Positions 13,099 through 27,200 of a stretch of DNA of 64,000 bases are shown in pieces. Every line of letters begins with the position of its first letter. The stretch's first letter is position 1. This stretch comes from Chionis minor (lineage: Eukaryota > Chordata > Aves > Charadriiformes > Chionididae). Location of the stretch: assembly GCA_013398295.1 (NCBI GenBank), contig VZSF01000634.1, forward strand, positions 336,864 to 400,863, given 5' to 3'. Both the position numbers and the translations under genes were made by a program. The notes under the pieces were generated by a model. The model was given only the letters and a program-made list of their open reading frames with translations, ran no database searches and had not been told where the DNA came from.

Positions 13099-15178
13099 GA
13101 TGGGGTTTAGTGATATTCATGTGTGTTACACGCTTTCTGAAGCTCCAGAAACAACTACTGTGGCTACTTGCTGTGCCTTTCGACACTTGTGGACTCCCCT
13201 CGGCCAGCGGGGCGCCCCGTCTATGTTTAAAAGCACATTCTCCCCAAAGCATACTAGAAAAAAATCCATAGGAATTCTGGTGTGTATTGTGGAGTACGAA
13301 TGAATATATAAACATTGATAGCCGCTATATATTAAAGTCACGTAGGTCCAGTTAGAACAACTGCATCCCATTAACTAGAAAGTGGAATTTACCTGTGTTC
13401 ACTTGTGTAGCAGCACTACTTGGTTATTCCCTGCACCCTCTCCTCCCTCCTCCAACAGGCATCGCTTTAATACGTTCTTCACAAAAGAAAAAAATACCAT
13501 TTAGTACCCCTTAAAGATCTGTTTCAAAGAATTTATAACGGAGACAAAAAACCCAGTCTCAGCCATGGTGTTTTACAGCAGATTTTTCCACAGCTCTTGA
13601 AATAAGGCATCTTTGCTCACCACCGACCTCAAAAGCAGCATTACTGGAGCTTGCAGAATATCATATATCCATCCATCTGAACAACAGACCCGGCAACAGA
13701 TGACATTTTCTTCATGTCCTCTGCTGTCCCCAGCAGTCTGTGTTTTCATTGCACCAAGATAGTGTAGTTGATCAAAAATTGCAACACTAGAGAAGGGATA
13801 TCCTCCGTTCACTGCAAACATTCAGGAACAAGTATCTCAGCCTTGCTACCATCTATTCTGGCACTGTTCTACAACCGCTGCCTCAGCTACATTGAACAGA
13901 TAAAAGGGCCAGGTGTTTGTTGAAAGGGAAAGCTACAGAGCTACATTAAATGAATGTGGGGTTTTTTTAATCCCAAGGATGTTACCACATCTTGGGTAAC
14001 ACCTTAACCCCGTGAAATGTCAACAGCCTTTTACTTTGTTAAAATGAGTTTATAGCCTGGAACTATACACAAAGCTGCTTTGAGGGCTCAATCTCGCATG
14101 CTTACATTTGCGAACAGATTTGTAGAAATCCAGAAAACGTTCACTGGACAGTCTTTTGGACGGTCTTTGACAGCACTTTCAACCTCCACGTAGAGCTCAG
14201 ACTCCCTCTGACCTTGGCCACCTGATGGAAGCAAGCCTTGCGTGGTGTTTTCTTTCAGTATTTCACAGCAGTTCAGTAGGCACCAAATAGACGACACATC
14301 TGATGCGAGGCTGCCATCCTCACTGTCTTTGCCAGGTTTTTGACGACCAGGGTGATCCATTTGACACATTTAAATGATTATATGGCACCCGAGAGGACCC
14401 TGTTTATGTGATGCAGTCCAAAACCACACGTGTATCTTACTAAAACATAAGAACATAAGTGAGTTCATGCTAGAACTGCTGCCATTGGCCTTACCTTTTC
14501 ATAAAAACAAAACTGCACAGGCAGCGAGGTATTCAGCTTCATCAATAAGATCAAGGAAATACTTAGCTATAAAGAACCACAGTTAAAGAGTTCAGACCTT
14601 GGGTTCCCATCCTTGAAGCAGGCATCATCTGAGAATTCAACATGCTTCTTGTCAAATATATCCAATTCTGAACACGAGAAAGGGCCTATACCATTTACAA
14701 TTGTATGAAAAAGGCAGTTTTGCTGGCAAATCCTTGTCTCCTTCCTCCACAACACATAGAACGTAGTCACTCTTTTACTTCCCCCTCAATCCTTCATTTA
14801 CAAACTCCCCACAATCAATCCCAAAAGACATGCTCATTACAAGTGCTATTGTGAAATAAAGTTATAATGTAACAAATCCCAAATCTCAGTGTACTGTTTA
14901 GTGAGCATCCAGTGAAGCACAAATTAAATATTACAGAGTTTGTTTCTGAATTATAAAAGTATATTTTTTATGATGAACGAACTCGTGTGGACCTTGACAA
15001 GCAGTAGCCTCTGAAAGCAAGCTGAAGTATCTGTGAAGGGCAAGGCTTTGTTTGTTTAAAAAGATGCCAACAGTTACAGGAAGCAGTCTTCAAGAGTCAA
15101 AATAAAGGTTTCTTCAGTCAAATATACACTGCAAGGCTCTAATTCATATCCTTCCCTGCTACGCTGCTGCAGATGATG
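13093..15178 (-). other. C1QTNF12: Probable C1QTNF12 3' UTR
   Basis: This interval lies between the stop codon and the first canonical poly(A) signal in the transcript sense. No splice acceptor-flanked coding block was identified in it. Open frames of 60-93 codons at 13573-13821, 14088-14369 and 14567-14770 are on the same strand but have no good donor sites and no recognisable homology. The extent is inferred from the poly(A) signal only. Confidence 0.4.
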
Positions 15179-15277
15179 TTACGCGCCCATTAACATGCCC
15201 ATGAAATCGGATCCATTCTGAATGGTGATGGGAGCTCCAGCACTGTTGTCCACAAATATGGAGGTGTACTGGCCAGC
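15179..15277 (-). CDS. C1QTNF12: C1QTNF12 coding exon 8 and stop
   Basis: Residues 289-320 and a TAA stop. It reads [20 protein letters not shown] and then [12 protein letters not shown], the C-terminal strand of the C1q domain. An N309-G-S sequon lies eleven residues from the end. The acceptor is CTGCAG|GCT. Confidence 0.95.
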   Translation of the reverse strand, partial: AGQYTSIFVDNSAGAPITIQNGSDFMGMLMGA

Positions 15278-18200
15278 CTGCAGGGAGAACAGGAGGGAAA
15301 GGGAAATATCTGACACTTTGCCCCGCTGTAAAAGGAGGAAAAAAAATTTCACTACCATGAACTAAGGGCAGAAGCCTCCTGCCCTTTTCTATGGCTCCAG
15401 GGAACAGGATCCGACCAAGCATTTTTACTACAGCTTTGTCTCAGTGGAGGAAACTTTCTGTAGTGAAACTGTGTTACAGGTTTATTACTTAATTAGATCC
15501 TTACTGCATTTGCATCTTTTTGGGTGACTAGTCAAGTGGCCATCTGTACTTCAGATGCCCTTCTATGAAATGGGAAATACAATGGCCATCTTGACGATGC
15601 AAGGGGAGATTTGAGAAGGAAGAATATTTACTGTCATTTCTTAGAGGGAAGGTTATTTCTGTGGCTTAAGATCACAAGCCTGGCTTTTGTTCCTGTTCCT
15701 GCCACTCTTCAGTCACTCTAGGTAAGGTGTTTAACTTCATTAACCTTAGAAAGAAGGTTAATAGAAACTTCCCGACCTCCTGGTGAGAATTCAGCCTTGC
15801 CAGTAAATAACTTCACAGCCTGCCAAGCAAACCAGTGATTCCCAGTCTGCCTGGGCTCACCTGCAGCTGCAGTAAGCCATGTACATAGATTGTGAAGATT
15901 TTGCTGTTGCTTTCCAGACCAGCAATGACTTCCAAAGACCTAAACAGCAGCAAAAGAAAAATAAACAGGTTAAACACCTAAGGCAGCCACAACACCTGTA
16001 TGTGGAATGACAAGAGTCTCGTGACCTCCCCAGAAAGAGGACCTGGGGGTTCTTGTGCCCATCTGACTAAATAAGTGTCCTGTTGACTTGATTCTAACAG
16101 CAATCAGCTGCCTTGAAAAGAGAACAGTGGACCCTCGCTCTCCCTGTAGCGTCTCGTGGAAGACGTACAGAGCATACAGGATTGTGAATGAAAAACTCAG
16201 CTGGAGGCAGGAACTGGGAGCCACCTTCTCTCACAGAGGTCTTCCTCAAGGTCCTGTAGTCTCTGTCCCTCACCCTTGAGCGTGTGCTAAACATGCCCTT
16301 TAGATTTATCTACATACCAGTTATCCCAGTTCGTTGACCACCACAATGTGTTATTCTGCAAAGAGCTGGCTAAATGCATTCTGCCAATAACCGTTCATTG
16401 ATTTTCAAGGTGTGAAAGGCCTGTTTCATCTTAACAATATATGTAGCCAGCCTATGCAAGAATGAACATATTTCACAGCTGAAAGGTGTTTTGGGAGGAC
16501 AGGATCAGGGGTCACTTGCAAGCCAAATAAAATAAGTAACTCGTGCTTCAGTTAAAACTCAAGAGAGTTCCAGATCACTCCTCAAGCGCTGTTCTTTTCT
16601 AGTATCGTGTTCTAGCAGCCATCATATTCCTTGCAGTAGCAAGATGCAGGACAGCTGCTCTCTGTGGCATCCTCCATTTACGGAACTCAAACCCAGCTGC
16701 TTCATACAGGATTCAGGGTGGAAGGAGGTGCCCGAGACATCAACAATCAGAACAACCCACGTCCGCTCAGTTCCGCAGCGGTACGAAAGCACAGCGCTCC
16801 CATGCCTGGCTGGCTCTTCTGAAATCTGCCTAGCCAGTGGTAGCAGATCTAGTTGTTTTCCCAAGAAAACCAACCCTTTTTCTCCCTTTTTTTCCATGAA
16901 GTGGTGGTGACGAAAACCAGCAAGTGCAAACGTGCCATTTCCAGCCCCCTTGCAAGGAAATAATATGCATAAAAGGTAGGGGCAATTTGGCCCAGAGAGA
17001 GCAAGCCACTTGGCACCACCTTGATTGAAGAGCTCAGTCTGTGTGTCATATCCTGCCAAAAGCCTACACTTGGGTGGGAACTTCCCACCATTAATCTCTT
17101 CTACTCCAACTGTCTCCTTGCCTCTGAGTTTCCATCTCTCTCAGCCGAAAGCCCTCAGGGCTCTTTTAGCTCCCTCAAATGAATGACTGTGTACGCTGAC
17201 ATCCCCAGGAAATTCCACAAGCACGGGTAGCAGCTCAGCCTGTGCCAGCAGAATGTCTGTCCAGACAGGTTCCCATCCCTCCACCCATCTTCCTTCCATG
17301 CCACAGACCAGTCAAACTCTCACCCACCACATGAGAGAGGGGGCGTCTCTCATGCCAGTGCCAATTCTGCTTTACCCCCGCTGCTGTCCGACTCACTCAA
17401 CTCAGGACAGCTTTGCAGGACAACCAGCCATAAACTGCGACCCTGGACAACTGATGAAAGCTCCAAGTCAGACATCAGAGCGCTTTATCTAAACGATTAA
17501 CATCTGGGTCAGTTCTGTCTAAGAAAAAAATCAGTTTTTACTGTTCTTTGGAGAATGTAGCTATAAACTCTTCAGATGGCAAGTTAATCTCAAAACATCC
17601 CAATAAACCTGTCTGGGCTGTGTGTGACAGAGAGGTTGTTCGCACATCCCAGCTAGAACCAGAAGAGTTTTCCAGGAGCTAAGGAGACCTGCGATGAGGA
17701 AGGCACAGTAATTTCCACAGCTCACAGGGAAGCTTCCTGTTCAGGTAACTCTTGTGCTTGCACTTACCAGAACAAGGAAGCAGGACTAAAGTTATGCTGA
17801 AAGCAGAGACTGACATCCATTCTTTCGTAATATTACTGTAAGATTGACTGAATGGACAGCAAGGGAAACAGACACAGACACTGCCCTTGGAGGCAGAAGT
17901 GAGCCTTCCAGAAGAAAAACACTTTGTTCTCTCCCAAATGCCTTAATCAAAGCAGTTGGGAGGTGGCAGAATCATTGGGAAGAAAAACTCAACACTGTCA
18001 TTTTCAGTTATTTTGCAAAATGGTCTAAAATGGAATTTTGATTTTCTGTATGATTCTGTAACTGCAGACAATGTAGAATGGAGGTCAAGATGGGAGAAGA
18101 GCTTTACACTCTTGGAGACCTGCGGGATCAATTTCACTTCTAAAGCCTCTTAGGTGGCTTCATAAATCTCACCCACTCATTCACTCAAATCTTTACTGAA

Positions 18201-21200
18201 CCAACCAACTGGCAATATCTTTCCACATCCCAAACGCAGGTAGAAAAAGATTCCGGGGAACTTGCAGCCTCTCTTCATGGGGAATCCAAGGACTAGGGGG
18301 CGTGAGTCCTGTTCTTGATGAAGTTGCTAAGATAAGAGGAGATTGTTGTAGGTGAAAAGAAAAAAGCATCAATGATTAAGAAAAAACCCTCATCCCGATT
18401 ACTGGAATCTGCCTGATCTTTGCTATGCAGAGTAAAGGACAGGAATTGGGATCTGCACTGGGCACAGGCAATTTGCAAGAATTACTCGTAAAAAGGGCAG
18501 TAACATTCTGCCCTACTTATGCCAGTTCCACCGCTGCGATTAAAGACCTGGGCTGCCCCAAAAATCACTCATTGTCAACAGGCACCCCAGTTTTCAAGAT
18601 CAGACTGAGGTCCATTCTTAGCCTGATCTAAATGAATTTTCACAAGTGCCAGAAATGAAGCGTCCCGTGAGTTCTGCAGCTTCCCAGGATATAAGGCGTC
18701 CCTTCAAGGGACAACTTACACCCCCCATTCTTCTGCTGACCTTGGGGCTGCAGCCAGGCTGTCACTGCCTCACTCCAAGTGCTGCAATCATAGAAAACTT
18801 GTTATAAAGCAGTCTATAAGGCTGAGGAGGTGCCAGTTGCTCCAGTCAGCAAGCTCCTTGCCCTCCCATCATGTCAGAGGGCGCACAGCTCACTCTTACC
18901 CTAGTTACTAATGGGTGCTCAGATACCAATCAAGTCTTTTCCACAGGCCAATGAAATCTAAGAGCAGTTTATTTATTACGTGAGGCTTCATGTGAAATTC
19001 ACCTGCCAATAAAGCCTCCAAATTGAAATGCCTGTGGAGAGGTCAGTCCTATTTGCAGCACTTTGACTCACAGAACAGGGAAAGTGTGATGGCTGAAGCA
19101 GCCGTTCCAGCAGCAAATTTATGGTTTTGCGGGTTTTAAGTTGCACCTGTAGAGTCATTTTATGGATCTGTTTCAGTGGTGCTATTGCAAGGGTGTTGCT
19201 ACAGCTGCACTGGAAGAGCTGCGGGCAGGGCAGAGAAAAGCAAACGTGCGCAGCCCTGTATGAGCATTTTTCCTTCCATGACATGGCCCCAGCCACAAGC
19301 AGAGGCGGTGGCCGCTCTCTGTAAGCAATTGCCCTCTGCTGGGTGCCATTCAGGCCAGCCCAGGGGCTCCCCAGCCCCTTCCTCCAAGCAAAGCTTGCTA
19401 AACTCCTCCTGAGCTGGCCTTCTCTGGGACACAGGGCACCTACATGCTGCAGCTGAAAGGATGACAGAAGCAAACAAGAGCAGCCAACAAACAGGATGCT
19501 GATGCCACGGCCCACTGCACAAGGAGCAGCTCCCAAGGATGCCATGACCTAACAAAAGTGTTTCTTCAGCAGAGTTTTGCTAACAGATCCCAGCAGAGGA
19601 AAATCCAGCGTGGTTATCTGAGCAAGCTCCACAAGGCAGCTGAGGGCTGTGAGAAGGTATCGTGTACCCGTGTGCAAGCCCTGCACTTCGTGCCTCAGGA
19701 CCCATTCACCTCCATTTTCCACCTATTCATTCTCCTCATCACTCCAACACTGCCATGGCAACATGAGCGAGCTGCTGTGAGCCACTCATGATGCAGCTGA
19801 AATTATAAAAATAGAGCTAACAACCTCTGGCACAAAATTAAAGTGTTTCTCTCACTCTGTACGTTTATGATGATAGCTGAGCATTCAGCACCTTTAGCTA
19901 CATCCACTTTCAGCCAACTTCATTCGCAATTCTCTCAACATATGCAATATTCATCTATTTAGAATAATTAGCTCTGAAAGGTTAAAAACCAGAATTAAAA
20001 AAAAAACCACATAAAACCTAAGGGCCAGATGGAATCACTCTCTTCAGAAAAGTTCTACAAGCAATTACTGTACAAAATTCCCTGTTGGTGAACCTGATTT
20101 CCACAGCTGGTTGAAACATTGGCCCATCTGAGAGAAGTAATTGCCAAGACAGCACTGCAGTAACTCACGTGTATCGGTGGCACAGAGATTCAATGCAGAT
20201 CAACACTCGGACATTATCTCTGGCTCGGAGCTGGACTTTACTCTTCAACTCACTGTGGTCTGGGGAAAGCAATGGAAGAAACGTAAGGACTTTTGCAACA
20301 TAGCAGACCACCACTTGCTGGTGTTTGGTTTAACAGAGACACCAGTAACCTTGTGACTTTTTAGGAAAGCACCCTTCCGACGTCGGATTATAAAATACTC
20401 CGTCACTGAATGTTTAAAGCCCTTGAACAAACGCACTGGTGACAAAACACACTCAAAACTGCCTTGATGCAGTTCTACATCATCATGTTCATTCCTTCTA
20501 AAGGCTTTTACAGAGGCCATAACTTACGCACATGAACATATTTGTTCCCTGAACATATCCTCCATGAGAAGTGTTGATTTGTTTGGTTTTCATGGAGTGG
20601 CCGGCTGTGGCTATCAGGCACCCAGCTATAAATACAAGGGTTTGGGTCATGGTGCCACAGAGAGGGCGGGCTGCGAAGGGCTGCCGTTGCACACACTTCG
20701 AACCAAACGGGACCCAGAGTTCTCCAGGACTCCTTCCTGCACTTCTCAAGCGCTACAGGAAAGGCTTCTGTGGACAACACTCACCAACATGGACATTGGC
20801 TGAAAACTGGTAGATGCCAGACACGGGTGCTGTGAAACGTCCTGTTGCCAGATTTAATCCTGTCCCCCGGAGAAAAGCTCCTTTGGCCAGAGGCTGTAAG
20901 ATAAGAGCAGACACTGAAAAAGTTCCCAGCACTCTCAACAATTACTTCTGCCCATGACAAAGAACAAGCCTAGTGCATGAGAACAAAGCTGAAAAAATTT
21001 GCAAGGCTACTGCCTTATCTCCCCAGAACACACCTTCCAGATGGGCACTCTCAGCATTTGAAGCCCACAAAAGGCAAAATGGTCAGCCTGAGATATGAAG
21101 ATGCCCTTTTTGCTCACTGCCCAACTCTAACTCATCTTGACTCTGACTGTGCTTACTGCATCTCTATGCTCTGCTGGTCCTAGTGGCCGCTAGCCTCCAC

Positions 21201-24200
21201 TGATGTTCTGATACACAAGATCTCCTGTCATTTGAGTCAAGAGGTCCCTACTACTCCCAAAGATTTCCTAGATGGGACAAAGCAGTGTCCCCAGGCTTAA
21301 GAATCTGGAACTTTATACACTGCTTTTGTGATACGAGTACAGAAAAAACTCTCATATGGGTCTTCAGAGGTTTTCTATCCAATTCAGGTCTAAGTCGTGT
21401 GACTTTGACACTCTTAAAAAACTGCTGCTTGAATTCTTACAGGTTCCATATTTAGTTTCATTTTTTCCTAGCCTTGGATTCTACAGAACAGGCAAAAATC
21501 TAGTAATAGTATGCAGCTTCTCCTCATGGCAAGGAAGCAGTCTGAAGTCAAACTCACAGCAGATTATCTGACTCAGACTAAAATAAACTCTGCGAGAAAT
21601 GTTTATTGTTAGTTTTGGCCTGCCTGATATGAATTTGGCTAGAGCTGGGGAGAAGCAGGAGTGGCTTCAATGGGCCAAGAAAGCACATTAGTCAGACTCT
21701 GCTTCCACCGCAAGGGCATTTTGTGCAATGTGAACGCGTTCCCATCAACGCTGTCCTGAGAGATTTGCCCCACGTTGCTCTTATGGGACAGAAGAGCTGT
21801 TCAAATCTGACTCTGTAAAAGCACACACACTGCTATCTCCCTAAAACATGCACAAACACATAACTGAACGATCTCAGCAACCTAATATTTGAGGATGCTT
21901 TCAAATCCTATACGGTGGAAGGGGCCTGAGACATGGTGAACGAATTTGTAGCACTGTTGCCACAATTGCTATTACACTAAAAACCAAAACAAACAACAAA
22001 ACCCCACCAAAACAACAACAAAAAAACACGCACCAAAAAATCAGGCATGGAACACCTCTGTTCAAGTACCAGAAGGAAGTTAATTGCCTCCCCATTCTGG
22101 TTCATCACAGCCAGAAATTGCCAGCTTTCACAGTGCAGGGTAGGAATAATTTATTTAGCTTTCTCTTTGAAAGGAAGTAAGGCTGCAAATATTTGGGTCT
22201 GGTGGTGTTTGTTTAGAGAGTTACTACATGGTAGGAGTGAAATGACTAACCTGCCTTTATTCAGCAAATCTCAGGCGAGGCTCACAAAAGAGTAATTCCC
22301 AGTCCTTATTTACTAAGATCTAGCTGTCGTCTTAAATTTCACAGAACTTCACTAGAAATGTTTTACACATGCATAAAATGGTGGTGAAAATATATCCACG
22401 TGCAAGAGCACTGGCATTTCTCATAAGATTACATATGGATAATGGGAAAACAGTAATAACGAACTGCAGAACAACCATGTTTCATACAATGATTTCCAAG
22501 TCTCCGGATTTACCAGGGTGCACTGATGTGTGCCTATGTGCACATATATACAAAGGAGCTCTATTTTCTTTATGTATACACATATGGACAATATAACAGC
22601 TAACCTAACAACAAAGGCTATGGAAGGAGCTTGAATTCATTCTTATGCCATCACTAGGCCATCGTTTTAGGTACTGCTATTTTTGATCTACCCCACTGAA
22701 AGAGCAGATCCAAGTCCTGTATGTGCAAAACTGTACTGCGTAGTTAATTCATTCCTTTCTTGTTACAGCTATTAGCAGAATCAGCAACATAATTCCCAAA
22801 CCACTGGTTGAGCATGGAAGGCAATTTTAGGCACCAGTAAATTATCACTGATAAAACATTCCTGTTTCTTCATGCCCTCTGTGGCTTTGTTATTCTTTTA
22901 CTCAGAGAAATAGACAATGCAGGGAGAGGTTCTCTGGGCAAAATATTCCATTAAACCCCATGCCAATTAGAGCTCCCTGCTGCATTTGCTGCCTCACAGC
23001 TGCTTCTAACACTGCAGGGATTTGTATCTCAGAAACTAACTACTTGAACACAGTTATTTCAGTTAGCAGGCCAAAAGCAAACACACAAGTCAGTATCCAG
23101 CCATTCTGTACAAACCAAGGTCAGCTTCTCTTCCTCAGCTCATCTCTTATCCCCACATCTCCCTCCCTCACTCCATGGTTTACTTCTGGGTGGAAAATAG
23201 GAACCATGCACAGAGAATTGAGATGTGAGCAGCTAGTTTAGCTTTTCAGCAATAAACACTGCAGAAAGCAATGCATTTATTTATCTGTTACTAAAGAAAA
23301 ATATAACCCAACCTGTACACCACACAATACACAGGGGATGCACCAATCTCCTTAGGCAGCAATAAAATTCAACTGCCAAAGGTAGACATTTAGCTTGACC
23401 TCAAGGCACTAGAGACACCAGGACTCCTGGGATCTTTCACCATGAAAAGCACATAGGCTACCTTAGCCTTAAATGATCTGATTCCACTGACATTCCTGGG
23501 CCCCAGATAAATCCCGTGACCATGGCTTGTCAGAGGCTGCAGTTCATTTCTCACTGTGTAAAGTACCTTTCTGAAAGCTTTTGCAAGAGGCCATCATTAG
23601 AAACCTCAAAGCGTGAGACACAGCAGGAAGAAACGTGGGGAACGGAGTATCGCATGTTTTATCCCAGATACTAAGGAAATGGTGAAACCAAGAGGAAGAG
23701 AGGGAGGGAATGTTCTTAGAGGAAATTTAGCGTGGAGGGATGGGAAAACCATCACGCTTTCTCAATACTCAAGGTCAGAGTGACTTAGACACCATACTCA
23801 AACGACACAGTATAGAAGTGATAGGCTGTTTCTCACCAGGTTCTTTACACTATCTCGAAGTGCTTTGGCTAAGGTCCAAATCCAGGAATGAGAGTCAATC
23901 CCTATCATCTCACTGAGAAGTATCAAACTGCTGGCTTCTTCACACTATTAAATTGACAGACTGGAGGGAGGGGAATTCTCCCTCTGTCCCCTCCTTGGAC
24001 CGTTTAAAGACAATGTTTTCATCTTTGCAAGAGCATCCACTGTCTCACTCCCTGCTAAATTCCCCTGTATCAGAGCACAAGCTAAAACCAGACACTTCTT
24101 GTCCCAAAGCTGAAATGAAAGGCTGGCACCCAGGGGCCTGCCAGCCCTCCCACATCAGCTTCAGGGCCAGAAGCAATTAGAAAGAAGCCAGGCATATGAT

Positions 24201-27200
24201 AACAAAGCATGGGAAGCATCAGCCTACGCACTGATTGCTGAGATGTCTTTATTCACATTTTCCCTCCTAATTAATGAGGCAGCAGATCTCTCTAGCCCTG
24301 CCCACACTTCAAGTACAATCTTGCCTCTGTGCCAGCACCCACAGTGCTGTCAAACCAGGCTTCCACAAGTGTATTTGGGAAAGATCCAGGAAAGCACCCT
24401 GTTTAGAACATAACCACTGCCTCTAGTCCTGTAGCTGTGAGAAGTCCTAGCAGCAAAACTACTCCATGGGAAAGGATCTGCTGGACAAGATTATTCAGAA
24501 ATGGGACTCAGAGCAGCTGGGAAGAAAGCTCAGCACCTTACCGCGTGAAGAGGGTTAGCAAACCCTGCTGATGAAAAGCCATATTCCCTGTTCATACTCT
24601 TCAAACTCTGTCACATCAAAAAACCACCTGTGTATCTGAAGGCCTTGTGCTATCAGACAGTCTTTGTAACACCAAAGTCTAGAATAAGTCTCCTCAATTA
24701 CCAAGTAACTATTTGTTTTTAGCTATTACTTTGCCTAATATCTGTACTTCAAATTCAGATTCTATTTGCGACTATTTCAGAAATGTTTAGTAGAAGCATT
24801 AATATAAATTTCAACAGCTTCCTTGTAACCGTGCTCATAATGACCTACAGCATCCCATGATGGTGTGCTTGTCATTATAACATGAGTACAATGAAATTAT
24901 GTAAGTAACATTTATTAGTCTTCTATAAAACGCTATGGAAAGAATTTGAGCATCAGCACTGGCTCATCTGACAAAATGATGGCTATTATTTGGGCTCACA
25001 AATCTATAACCAATGGCTTCTCTCTGCACCATTTTTCTACATCTGAACATTATTCAGGGTGTGCACTGAAAAAAAAGAACAGACCCTTCAGAGTAATGCC
25101 AAACATGGACAAGTCTTTCTCCATCATTAACTGAAATAAAAAGACTGTTGTTTGGACCTGTGAGACAGCCCTCTCTTGCACAGACCTGTTAGAACTTCAG
25201 TAAGAACTGTAATGAGATTCAGCTGGGCTGCAAGAGAGAAGAAAGTCTGCCTCTTGGGTTTGTCAGGAAGAAGACTCAAAGCTAAACGTCCACCTTACTG
25301 CAGTCGAGCTTCAGTGCAGAGATCACCGTATGAGATCCTACTTCCGTCAATCACAGAAAAGGAAGTGCTATATTCATAGCATCCAAGCCTGAGATGAGCC
25401 TCTGGGATTAGTCTGCCCCTTCAGGAAACACCTTTACCTACAGAGCCACCCATCAGCTTTGCAGACTTGGGGAACTACAGCTGAGCTACGCGCAATGGCT
25501 GTTGTGGAGTTGCCCAGGTTCAGTCTGTAATCCCTTCTCACCGACTGGAAGTTCTGAAGTTCTACCAGGGTCTTCTTATCTACAACGACTTGTCCTTTTA
25601 GCTTGCAATGGAACGCCTCCTCCACACGTCTGTGGGGTGAAACTTCCTCCAAGGAGAGCAGGAGTGGAGGCAGCTGGCTAGGATGGGCTGAAATAGCCAG
25701 GGATGCTCGACGCTCAACAGCTTCTGAGGGGAAAAGAAAAAGTATGGGAAAATAAAGGCTTAGCTTAAGAGCCTGGTCTATGAAGCCATTAGTTGTGCAA
25801 TTAGACTTCTGCACTCAACTCTTCAACTCAAACTAAGCAGCGCTGGCAAAATATTTTTTTCAAATTTTTTGACAGGGGAATACTTTAAGGCAACATTTGC
25901 AAAGCCAGCACTTTATTTGTGATGGTGCTTACTAAAAGAAGCCGATCACAAAAACACAAAGCTCTTACAGTCTTTACCTTTTAATATCTCCTTAAACTCC
26001 TGCAGAAGGACTTCCCGGGTGACTTCAGCACCAGGTGCTCCCGGAGGTCCCTGGGGGCCAGGAGGTCCTGGAGGCCCAACAAGGCCACGCTAAGGAAGTA
26101 ACCAAAGAAAAACATGTGAATTAGAACCAGGGAATTGCACTGACAGACCAAAAGTTCTCTCAGCCATGAGGCAGTTCTACAGGGCTCATAGCCACGTGAG
26201 CAGCCCCCTCCCCGAAAGGTTCAACTGCAGACCTGGGGCAGTAAATCTTAAACTGACTCTCCAGCCAGCTGTGAATTCCAGCACTTCAAATTTACTCACG
26301 TCTTTATGTGGGAGGATAAACTTTGCTCAGGTAAACACAAACTGGTTCTTCAAGCGCATATATACAGTGTGAAGCACAACAGGCACAAGACTAAGTTTGC
26401 TGCTTCTGTATCTTCACCGAAGTAACTTACTAGCTTTTAAGCTTCTTATTCTGCCTAGTCGCTAACTGGAATAGCCATCTAGCCACACTTTATGTTATTA
26501 ATATATATTCATCAGACAGAATGATCACATACGTGAATGTTTGGTGTGGCAGTAGAGCGCTCAAAAAAAAATGAAATGGTTTATTCAAAACACCTGTGAA
26601 GGTTAGCCATGCACACAGAGCTTTAAACTACTGGTACAAACATACAACAGTGTAATCAATGCTATTTTGATGTATATTGTTTCCAGGGTGTTCCTGTTTC
26701 CTCAACTAAACTGCTGGAAACCTGCACGGAAGCACTCCCGCCTATCAGCTTACTGAGAAATAAAAGGAAACCATTAAAAGCATTCAAGATTGGCTAAGCA
26801 GCAGATTAAAAGCGCACATGTGATCAAGCATCACTCAGTAGATGATCAGTAATTCATTAATTTGAAATAAATGACTTGTCCACACCTTAACATATCCTTT
26901 GAGATACCTGGACTTTATCTAGTGGGGAAAAAAATATGTTAATTTTATTTCTACTGACCAGTAAAAATCAAAAAAAGGCTCAGTCCGAGAAACAGTTGGT
27001 TTAAACAAAAATGAATGTTGACAGTGGAATTCACATACCTTATCTTACAAAGTATATAGCACTTACTGTCTCACACTTCTCCAAAATTACTTTGAGAAAT
27101 TAAACACAAACAAATGAAAACACGGCACTCTCTGGGGTGGGAAGGCAAAAGCTGGAGCATACAAAACACCTCGCGTATCAGCAGTGGGAAGGGAAGCCAC

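Noticed and set aside
13573..14770. Three same-strand frames below the C1QTNF12 stop that looked like extra exons
   Set aside because: They lack consistent donor/acceptor pairs, follow an in-frame stop that matches the family C terminus, and are best explained as chance frames in the 3' UTR.
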